The notes beneath the pieces are model-generated. The model made no database searches, was not told the origin of the DNA, and saw only the letters and a list, made by a program, of their open reading frames with translations. From contig JBBTCH010000001.1 of NCBI GenBank assembly GCA_038043245.1, forward strand, positions 682,001-746,000: a stretch of 64,000 nucleotides of DNA. Direction: 5' to 3'. Positions within the stretch are counted from its first letter, which is position 1; every line of letters starts with the position of its first letter. This DNA is from JACPFV01 sp038043245 (GTDB lineage Bacteria; Pseudomonadota; Gammaproteobacteria; Nevskiales; Nevskiaceae). Shown piece by piece: positions 57,523-64,000 of this stretch. A program made the position numbers and the translations under genes.

Positions 57523-57852
57523 ATGCCATTCAATCCCAGCGTAAAGCGCTTAGTTGTTCGAGATAAAGCTGGAAAACATTTGCCCTGCGTGATGTGCGGC
57601 AAGACTTATCCATTACCTGACGCGGTGCATATAGTTGACGAAAAAGAATGGAAGTCGAAACTCGGCCAAGACAGCAAGATAAACGGTATCCCGCTTTGCC
57701 CTAACTGCCATCGAGTATTTGATGAAGTTCTTCGCCCATACCTGCATCGTGCACTAAGCAAATTCGGATCCGCAGATCTGCCGATAACTTGGAAAAAGAG
57801 CAATAAACTAGCCGTCACTGAACAAGATCTTAGTCTTGACGATATCGATTAG
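57523..57852 (+). CDS. Small HNH-type nuclease domain protein, low GC
   Basis: 109 residues. A CVMCGK pair (about 22-25), HIVDEKEW and CPNCHRVFD (about 60-67) match an HNH/zinc-finger nuclease fold, with basic surroundings. GC is visibly lower (roughly 45-48%) than in the flanking genes and codon use is unlike theirs, pointing to recent acquisition. It starts one base after the hisI stop, has no ribosome-binding site of its own and ends against a palindromic repeat. Activity and partner are unknown. Confidence 0.65.
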   Translation: MPFNPSVKRLVVRDKAGKHLPCVMCGKTYPLPDAVHIVDEKEWKSKLGQDSKINGIPLCPNCHRVFDEVLRPYLHRALSKFGSADLPITWKKSNKLAVTEQDLSLDDID

Positions 57853-57895
57853 CGAACGATGGCGGGTTACGCGCCTTCGTCGCTAACCCGCCCTA
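57853..57895. repeat. GGCGGGTTA/TAACCCGCC repeat between HNH and comEC
   Basis: GGCGGGTTA (57861-57869) pairs with TAACCCGCC (57884-57892) around a 14-base loop; the next bases, CTACTTTT, supply both a short T-run for the plus strand and the comEC stop codon (TAG, 57895-57893). It is the only sequence between the convergent genes and could end transcription from both sides. The GTAGGGCGGGTTA-type palindrome is common in proteobacteria. Confidence 0.8.
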
Positions 57896-60163
57896 CTTTT
57901 GATAATCGACGGGTGCATTCCAAAACCGCACCGCTTCTGAACGATATTCCTCAACGCTCAAATCCGGCCGCACGGTCAACGCGCCGAGGTTGCCGGTGAT
58001 GTACTGCTTCGCTCCAACCTCGTTGTAACGCTCGACCACTTCTGATCGCGGATGCTTGAAGTGGTTGCGCCAGCCGGCGCCGTAGATGACGACTTTGGGA
58101 CGTACCGCCGCCACGAATTCCTCTGTCGAAGAAGTCTTGCTGCCGTGATGCGGGGCGATGAGCACATCGGCCTTCAGGGATTCCGGTTTTTCTTCCAGCA
58201 GGCGCCGCTCGGCTTTCTTCTCGATGTCGCCGGCCAGCAGAGCTGAAAAGCCAGACACTTCGATTTTGAGCACGCAGGAGCTGTTGTTATCGGACCACTC
58301 GGAATCGTCCGGATGCAGCAACTCGAAGCGCACGCCATCCCATTCCCACGGCTGTCCTTCGCGGCAGGCTTCGTGGTCTGGCGTGCCGATCTCACGCTCC
58401 ACTTTCAGCAGGCGCCGTACCGATGCGACACCACCGGCGTGGTCATTGTCGCCATGCGAGAGCAGCAACAGATCAAGGTGACTGACGCCACGCGACAGCA
58501 GGTAGGGCGCGACCACCGACTCGCCGGCATCGAAACCGTCCTCGAACGCCGGGCCGGCGTCATAGAGCAGCGCGTGATTCTGGGTACGCACCACTACCGC
58601 CAGCCCCTGCCCGACATCAAGCGCGGTGAGTTCAAAACCGGATTCGGGCGCAAGGTTCTTGGGCCACAGCAATGGCAGCAGGCAGAGCAGTGCCAGAAAC
58701 TTCAGCGGCAGGCCTCTGGGGGCAAATAAAAGCACCGCAGCGAGCAAAAACAGTCCACCCGCTATAGGGCTTGGTGAAGCCGCAAACCACAGTTGCGGAT
58801 ATTCGAGTGACCCCAAAAGTGTATCGCCCACTTGTTGCAATACCACTCCCAAGGCCTGCAAGGGCATTGAAGCGGGTGGCGGGAAAATCAGCGAAAAAAT
58901 CAGAGATCCGACCGCCAGCGGCGTCAGCAGCGCAAACAGGGGCACCACGGCGAGGTTGATCAACGGTGCGAACCAGGACACGCCGTGGAAAAAGAACAGC
59001 GACAACGGCGCCAGCATCACCGACAGCATGATCTGCACCCGCAGCGCTGCGCGCCAGAACCCCGGCGCGCGATAGCGGCCGACGCTGACGTAGAAGATCG
59101 CCGCCACCGCGCCGAACGACAGCCAGGTGCCGGCGCTGAGCGTGGCAAATGGGTCGAGCAGCAGTACCGCGAGCCAAGCCAACGCCAGCACGCGCGAGGC
59201 CTTAGCCAGCCGGTGCATCCACGCCGCCGCCAGCACCACGAACAGCATCACCACCGCGCGCTGTACCGGCGGCTCGAAGCCAGCGAGCAGCGCATAGGCG
59301 AAGGCGAACACCGCAGAGCCGAGCAAGGCTACGCGCTGCGCGGGAATCCACAGACACAGCCGCGGCCACAAGACCCACAGCCAGCGCAGCAGAAAGAACG
59401 CGATGCCGGCGACGATGGCGATGTTGAAGCCGGAGATGGCAACGAGGTGCGTGGTGCCGGTGAGACGGAACGCATCCCAATCCGTATCCGTGAAGCCGGA
59501 GGTGTCGCCGATGGTGAGCGCGGCGAGCATGGCGCGACCTTGGGCATCGGCCTCGTCCGGTATCCATCCGTGAAGACGGTCAGAGATGTGCTGACGCAAG
59601 CGCAGAATCGGATAGCCGTCCGCAGCTTTGCATCGTTCAGCTTTGCGCACGCTGGCGGTGGCGCCGATGCCCTGGCGGAACAGCCAACCCTCGTAATCAA
59701 AGCCGCCGGGATTCAGCGAACCGTGCGGCGTACGCATGCGCAACTGCATCCGCCAGCAGTCGCCGCCACGCAGCACCTCGGCATCGCGATACCACGACGC
59801 GCGGATTTTCTGCGGGAGATTCTCGGCGAGTGGCTCGAACAAAAATCGTGTGGCCTTGTCGCTGACTTCCGGCAGGCTGGCGATGCGGCCTTCGATCCAG
59901 ACATCTTCGCCGTTGCGCTCGGCCGGCCAGCGCGCATCCAGTAGGGGTTGTGCGCGCAGGATCGTGAACAGCACGCCGAGTACGCAGGCCGCATACAGCG
60001 TCTGGCCGCGCCAGGGGATCAGGACAGGCAGGACTACAAGCGCAAGCGTGCTGGCAGCAGGCAGTTGCGCGAGCGTCTGGGTGAAAAGCACACCCGCTGT
60101 GAACGCAAGAATCAGGAAGCGGAGGTCGTGTAAGGCCGTAACTGACCTTGTTCCAGAGTCCAT
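57893..60163 (-). CDS. comEC: DNA internalization-related competence protein ComEC/Rec2
   Basis: Inner-membrane DNA uptake channel, 756 residues. N-terminal helices and a DUF4131 domain (about 1-200), the Competence domain with GTTHLVAISGFNIAIVAGIAFF (about 230-250) and eight or more helices to about 500, then the metallo-beta-lactamase domain with LSHGDNDHAGG and a late PHHGSKTSS. The MBL domain cuts one strand in family models. The first ATG overlaps the lolD 3' end by 52 bases; no better start is seen. It is the third gene of lolC-lolD-comEC. Confidence 0.92.
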   Translation of the reverse strand: MDSGTRSVTALHDLRFLILAFTAGVLFTQTLAQLPAASTLALVVLPVLIPWRGQTLYAACVLGVLFTILRAQPLLDARWPAERNGEDVWIEGRIASLPEVSDKATRFLFEPLAENLPQKIRASWYRDAEVLRGGDCWRMQLRMRTPHGSLNPGGFDYEGWLFRQGIGATASVRKAERCKAADGYPILRLRQHISDRLHGWIPDEADAQGRAMLAALTIGDTSGFTDTDWDAFRLTGTTHLVAISGFNIAIVAGIAFFLLRWLWVLWPRLCLWIPAQRVALLGSAVFAFAYALLAGFEPPVQRAVVMLFVVLAAAWMHRLAKASRVLALAWLAVLLLDPFATLSAGTWLSFGAVAAIFYVSVGRYRAPGFWRAALRVQIMLSVMLAPLSLFFFHGVSWFAPLINLAVVPLFALLTPLAVGSLIFSLIFPPPASMPLQALGVVLQQVGDTLLGSLEYPQLWFAASPSPIAGGLFLLAAVLLFAPRGLPLKFLALLCLLPLLWPKNLAPESGFELTALDVGQGLAVVVRTQNHALLYDAGPAFEDGFDAGESVVAPYLLSRGVSHLDLLLLSHGDNDHAGGVASVRRLLKVEREIGTPDHEACREGQPWEWDGVRFELLHPDDSEWSDNNSSCVLKIEVSGFSALLAGDIEKKAERRLLEEKPESLKADVLIAPHHGSKTSSTEEFVAAVRPKVVIYGAGWRNHFKHPRSEVVERYNEVGAKQYITGNLGALTVRPDLSVEEYRSEAVRFWNAPVDYQK

Positions 60164-60810
60164 ATCTTGTCCATACGAGCAGCCAACCTCATGTCATGCG
60201 TGACCACGACCAGCGCGGTGCCGAGTTCGCGGTTCAGTTCCAGCATCTGGTCGAACACCCGGTGCGCAGTGGCGGCGTCGAGATTGCCGGTGGGTTCGTC
60301 GGCCAGCACACAGGCAGGCCGCGTGACCAGCGCGCGCGCCACCGCCGCGCGTTGACGCTCGCCGCCCGACAGCTCGCCGGGTTTGTGGTGCAGGCGCTCA
60401 CCCAGCCCCACGCGCGCCAGCAGCTCGCTCGCCTGCGCCATCGCCTGATCGTGCGCCATGCGGCGGATCAGCAAGGGCATGGCGACGTTCTCCTGCGCGG
60501 TGAATTCGGCCAGCAGGTGATGGAACTGGTAGACGAAGCCGAGCGCACGGTTGCGCAGGTTGCCACGCGCCTCGTCGGACAGGCCGGACATCTGCTCACC
60601 CTGCACATGCACCTCTCCGGCACTGCTGGCATCGAGACCGCCAAGACAATGCAGCAGGGTGGATTTGCCGGAACCGGATGCGCCGACGATGGCCACGCGC
60701 TCGCCAACGGCCAGCTCAAAGTCCACACCCTTGAGGACTTCGAGACGCAGACGGCCGTCGTCGAAGGTTTTCGACAGGCCTTTTGCACTGAGGATCGCCT
60801 CGTTACTCAT
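60112..60810 (-). CDS. lolD: Lipoprotein-releasing ABC transporter ATPase LolD
   Basis: 232 residues. Walker A GASGSGKSTLLHCLGGLD, Q-loop FVYQFHHLLAEFT (the LolD-specific FQ-type region), signature LSGGERQRAAVARALV, Walker B PACVLADEPTGNLD, and H-loop VVTHDMRLA. It powers release of outer-membrane lipoproteins to LolA. It overlaps lolC by 8 bases and comEC by 52 bases. Confidence 0.96.
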   Translation of the reverse strand: MSNEAILSAKGLSKTFDDGRLRLEVLKGVDFELAVGERVAIVGASGSGKSTLLHCLGGLDASSAGEVHVQGEQMSGLSDEARGNLRNRALGFVYQFHHLLAEFTAQENVAMPLLIRRMAHDQAMAQASELLARVGLGERLHHKPGELSGGERQRAAVARALVTRPACVLADEPTGNLDAATAHRVFDQMLELNRELGTALVVVTHDMRLAARMDKIWTLEQGQLRPYTTSAS

Positions 60811-62050
60811 AACGCAACGCCTCGGCCGGTTGCACTTTGGACGCGCGGTACGCCGGATACAGCGTCGAGAACAGGCCCATCGCCAGCGACATCAGCGAGA
60901 TCTTGAGGATGTCGGCGCTCTTCAGGTCCGAGGGCAGATCGCTGATGTAGTAGACATCCGGCGGCAGCATGCGCTGGCCGGTCATTGCCTCGATCCACGG
61001 CACCACGGTGCCGACATTCAGCGCCAGCAACACGCCGCCGAGAACGCCGAGCAAAGTGCCAAACACACCGATGATCGAACCCTGCACCATGAAGATCTGC
61101 ATGATCGAGCGCGGCGACGCGCCCAGTGTGCGCAGGATGGCGATGTCGGACTGCTTGTCCTGCACCACCATCACCAGCGTCGAGACGATGTTGAACGCGG
61201 CGACGCCGACGATCAGCGACAGGATGATGAACATCACCATCTTTTCGGTACGCACGGCGCGGAAGAAATTGGCGTGGCTGCGCGTCCAGTCGCTGACGAA
61301 ATAGGCGCCGGGCACGTCCTTGGCCAGCTCGCGCACCACGAACGGCGCGCGGAACAGGTCATGCAGTTTCAGGCGCAGTCCGGTGACGTTGCCGCCGAGG
61401 CGATACAGCGCCTGCGCGTCGCCAAGGTGGATCAGCACCAGGCCACGGTCGAACTCGTACATGCCGACCTCGAACACGCCACCGACGGTGAAGCGGCGCA
61501 GGCGCGGCAGCAGCCCGGCCGGGGTGACGCTGGCCTGCGGGATCATCAGGTCCACCTTGTCGCCGACACCGACGCCGAGCGCTCGCGCGATCTCGGCGCC
61601 GAGGATGATGTTGAAAGTGCCGGCTTGCAGGCTGTCGAGCGAGCCGGACTTGATGTTCTTCACCACATCGGAAACCTTGGTCTCGTAGTCCGGCAGCACA
61701 CCGCGGATCAACGTGCCGGACATCTCGCCGCCGACGCGGATCAGCGCTTCGCCTTCGATGTACGGTGCGAACGCTTCGACCTCGGCGTTGTTCTTGGTGA
61801 GCTCGGAAACGCTTTGCCAATCCGGCAAGCCTTCCTCACCGGCGACGATGGTGGCGTGCGAGGCCATGCCGAGGATGCGCGTGCGCAGCTCAGATTCGAA
61901 CCCGTTCATCACCGACAGCACCACGATCAGCGCCATCACACCGACGGCGATGCCGCCGATCGACACTGCCGAAATGAACGAGATGAAGTGGTTGCGCCGC
62001 TTGGCGCGCACGTAGCGCAGGCCAGCGAACAGTTCATACGGGAGTTGCAT
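60803..62050 (-). CDS. Lipoprotein-releasing ABC transporter permease LolC/LolE family
   Basis: 415 residues; four helices (about 25-45, 275-300, 320-345, 380-400) and the large periplasmic MacB-core domain between the first two. Starts MQLPYELFAGLRYVRAKRRNHFISFISA, the family N-terminus; an upstream ATG at 62068 is six codons longer and overlaps the GT39 start codon. Only one permease gene lies here, so the transporter may be the single-permease LolF type or its partner is elsewhere. TAATTA lies four bases before the ATG. Confidence 0.93.
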   Translation of the reverse strand: MQLPYELFAGLRYVRAKRRNHFISFISAVSIGGIAVGVMALIVVLSVMNGFESELRTRILGMASHATIVAGEEGLPDWQSVSELTKNNAEVEAFAPYIEGEALIRVGGEMSGTLIRGVLPDYETKVSDVVKNIKSGSLDSLQAGTFNIILGAEIARALGVGVGDKVDLMIPQASVTPAGLLPRLRRFTVGGVFEVGMYEFDRGLVLIHLGDAQALYRLGGNVTGLRLKLHDLFRAPFVVRELAKDVPGAYFVSDWTRSHANFFRAVRTEKMVMFIILSLIVGVAAFNIVSTLVMVVQDKQSDIAILRTLGASPRSIMQIFMVQGSIIGVFGTLLGVLGGVLLALNVGTVVPWIEAMTGQRMLPPDVYYISDLPSDLKSADILKISLMSLAMGLFSTLYPAYRASKVQPAEALRYE

Positions 62051-62066
62051 GGGATAATTACAACAC

Positions 62067-63536
62067 ATGACCGAGACGCGCCGCCCTTTTGCAATTCTGC
62101 TCGCCGTATTGGTGGGATTAACGGTATATCGCGCGCTGGTGCTGCATTTTTCCGGCCTGACGCTGTATGTGGACGAGGCGCAGTACTGGAACTGGGCGCA
62201 ATCACTCGACTGGGGTTATTACTCGAAGCCGCCGGTGATCGCCGCTGTCATCGCAGCGACCACTGCGGTCTGTGGCGACGGCGAGCTGTGCATCAAGTCC
62301 GGCGCGCTGCTGATCTATCCGCTGACTGCGCTGTTGATCTTTGCGCTCACGCGCAGGCTCAGTGACGCACGCACGGCGCTGTGGGCGGCACTGGTGTTCA
62401 TCACCCTGCCCGGCGTTGCGTTCTCCTCGCTGATCATTTCCACCGACGTGCCGCTGTTCCTGTGCTGGACCGCGGCGCTGTATGGATTTGTCCGAGCATT
62501 GGAATCGAATCGGTGGCGCTGGTGGCTGCTGACAGGCCTGGCGGCAGGTGCCGGGCTGCTGACCAAGTACACCATGGGCATCTTCGCGCTCAGCGCCATG
62601 CTGTATCTCTTGGTGACACCGAATCAACGCCACCAATTCAAGAATCTACGCCTGTATTTCTCTGCGGCAATTGCTGCGGCTCTGTTCGCGCCGAATATCT
62701 TGTGGAATGCGCAGCACGGCTGGCCGACACTGCAGCACACCGCCGCCATCGCGCAGAATGAAAACGGCGGCCTGCATTGGGACGAGCTGTTCGAGTTCCT
62801 TGGCGGCCAGGCGGCGCTGATCGGCCCTGTGCTGTTCGTGGCCCTCATCGTGCTGTTGTTCAGCTTGCGCCGCTGGCGTAAAGACCCGACGCAAAGACTG
62901 CTCGCCTGTTTCACCCTTCCCTTTCTCCTATTGATTAGTGCGCAGGCCCTGTTCGGCCGCGCCAATGCCAACTGGGCGGCGATGACCTATGCCGCCGGCA
63001 CGGTCTGGCTGGTGCTATGGCTGCTGTCTGCGCATCGCTTTGTGCTGATCGCGGCCATCGTCAGCAACCTCGCCCTGGCCGGCATCGCCTACCACTATCA
63101 CGCACTGACCCGGCTCGCGGGCATCGAGATGACCGCCAAGAGCAACGTCTACAAGCGCATCCAGGGCTGGGACCGCGCCGGCGCCGAGGTGCGCACGGTG
63201 CTCGCCGCGAATCCGGGCGCGCGCCTGCTCACCGACGATCGCGACCTGATTGCCGAGTTGCTCTACTACGCGCGCCCCGAAAGCCAGACCGCCGTGATGT
63301 GGAACCCGCAGGGGGTCGTCGTCACCCACTACCACCTCAGCACGACGATGCAGGACAAAACCGGGCAGGATTTCGTCTACGTAAGCCGCTCCACGGAGCT
63401 TGCGCCCGCCATCCGTGACTGTTTTTCCGCGCAGCAGATGCTGGGCGTCTTTCACACGCCCATCGCCCGCAACTACGCGCTGGATTTATCCGTCTGGCGT
63501 CTCGACGGTTTCAAGGGCTACGCCGCATGTGGATGA
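62067..63536 (+). CDS. GT39-family membrane glycosyltransferase (ArnT/PMT-like)
   Basis: 489 residues, about ten to twelve helices in the first 330 and a mixed C-terminal domain. The first periplasmic loop has YVDEAQYWNWAQSLDWGYYSKPP, where the DE acids act in catalysis and bind metal in ArnT-like enzymes, and TLPGVAFSSLIISTDVPL follows. Substrate is probably a polyprenyl-phosphate sugar moved to lipid A or a polymer; not proven. GATAAT lies eight bases before the ATG. The 3' end overlaps the PAP2 gene as ATGA. Confidence 0.88.
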   Translation: MTETRRPFAILLAVLVGLTVYRALVLHFSGLTLYVDEAQYWNWAQSLDWGYYSKPPVIAAVIAATTAVCGDGELCIKSGALLIYPLTALLIFALTRRLSDARTALWAALVFITLPGVAFSSLIISTDVPLFLCWTAALYGFVRALESNRWRWWLLTGLAAGAGLLTKYTMGIFALSAMLYLLVTPNQRHQFKNLRLYFSAAIAAALFAPNILWNAQHGWPTLQHTAAIAQNENGGLHWDELFEFLGGQAALIGPVLFVALIVLLFSLRRWRKDPTQRLLACFTLPFLLLISAQALFGRANANWAAMTYAAGTVWLVLWLLSAHRFVLIAAIVSNLALAGIAYHYHALTRLAGIEMTAKSNVYKRIQGWDRAGAEVRTVLAANPGARLLTDDRDLIAELLYYARPESQTAVMWNPQGVVVTHYHLSTTMQDKTGQDFVYVSRSTELAPAIRDCFSAQQMLGVFHTPIARNYALDLSVWRLDGFKGYAACG

Positions 63537-64000
63537 AATGGCTTGCGGCGGCGCTCTGCGCGTTGGCGCTGGTCTGCTTCCCAGCTCTGGATCTGAGCGT
63601 CAGCAGCTGGTTCTACGATCCGGCGCGCGGATTCTGGCTTGCGGACACCTGGCCCGCCCTGCTGATTTATCACGGCGTGCGTTATGCCATGTGGGCGATC
63701 GGCATCGGACTCGTCGCCGCCCTGATCTGGGCGCACCTGTCCCGTGACGAGCGCGCCCGGCGCGCACAGCGACCGCTGTGGTTTTTGATTCTGGTGCTGG
63801 TGCTGGGCCCGCAATTGATCACGCATGAACTGCTGAAGAACAACTGGGGCCGCCCGCGGCCGGAAGCCATCGCCGAGTTCGGCGGTGCGGGGCATTACGT
63901 GCGCCCCGGCGTCATCAGCGACCAGTGCGAGAAGAACTGTTCGTTTACCAGCGGCCATGCGGCAGCGGCGTTTTATCTGATCGCCTTCGCCTGGGTTTTT
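63533..64000 (+). CDS. PAP2-family phosphatase (3' part cut by window edge)
   Basis: 156 codons visible. Four hydrophobic segments are seen; the acid phosphatase site shows KNNWGRPRP (about 103-111, the KxxxxxxRP motif) and SFTSGHAA (about 139-146, PSGH-type with T in place of P). The third motif lies beyond the window. The ATG overlaps the GT39 stop (ATGA); a start two codons earlier (63527) is possible. It may dephosphorylate lipid A or undecaprenyl pyrophosphate, which fits its coupling to the glycosyltransferase. Confidence 0.88.
   Translation, partial: MKWLAAALCALALVCFPALDLSVSSWFYDPARGFWLADTWPALLIYHGVRYAMWAIGIGLVAALIWAHLSRDERARRAQRPLWFLILVLVLGPQLITHELLKNNWGRPRPEAIAEFGGAGHYVRPGVISDQCEKNCSFTSGHAAAAFYLIAFAWVF

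Overview
The window is GC-rich (roughly 63-65% by eye), densely coded chromosomal DNA from a gammaproteobacterium. The conserved order rne / rluC / maf / yceD-rpmF-plsX and the block msbA-lpxK-Trm112-kdsB match the Enterobacteria/Pseudomonas arrangement. HpnN/HpnM-type genes, a long TonB-dependent receptor and a sigma-32-like clpB promoter are compatible with a Nevskiales/Steroidobacter/Xanthomonad-like lineage. That placement is inference; no rRNA is present. No prophage, insertion sequence or CRISPR array was seen. Almost all genes look like core or slowly exchanged accessory genes, apart from one low-GC HNH gene at 57.5 kb.

Layout. 1-1034: clpA (cut by the window edge) and clpS. 1251-3473: CHASE2 adenylate/guanylate cyclase, divergent from gspCDEF (3553-9136), a partial type II secretion operon ending in a translationally coupled radical SAM gene. 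11050-13647: clpB. 13703-19466: HpnN-like RND exporter, MlaC/HpnM-like protein, TonB receptor. 19450-24550 (minus): guaB-guaA-TRIC-tadA-hydrolase. 24738-30498 (plus): an SDR epimerase, a YaiO-like outer-membrane barrel, a membrane-anchored HEAT-repeat protein, a processive GT2 and a UDP-HexNAc dehydrogenase, which together look like a synthase-dependent exopolysaccharide system. 30516-33284: xseA, a PhoX-like Tat lipoprotein, tRNA-Ala(CGC). 33295-38272: DUF2064 gene and an RND efflux pair. 38492-43665: a Lys/Pro-rich protein, LOG, plsX, rpmF, yceD, maf, HAD phosphatase, rluC. 44011-46641: rne with a long structured leader. 46773-50488: kdsB, Trm112, lpxK, msbA. 50525-56053: HIT, then gltX-thrS-CDF-M23 on the minus strand. 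56123-57852: double QueD, hisI, HNH. 57893-62050: lolC-lolD-comEC. 62067-64000: GT39 and PAP2, cut by the window edge.

Functional themes are envelope biogenesis (LpxK, MsbA, KdsB, LolCD, HpnN/HpnM, RND pump, T2SS, polysaccharide synthase, GT39/PAP2), protein quality control (ClpAS, ClpB) and nucleotide/RNA metabolism (GuaAB, RNase E, RluC, TadA, Maf).

Two cross-cutting patterns stand out. First, several families of palindromic intergenic repeats sit on or right beside stop codons, and one is embedded in frame inside a peptidase gene; two copies of one family show three compensatory stem changes and include the host gene's TGA in the stem. Second, many operon-leading genes lack a Shine-Dalgarno sequence and instead carry a TATAAT-like hexamer 6-11 bases before the start codon, which suggests leaderless or very short-leader mRNAs.
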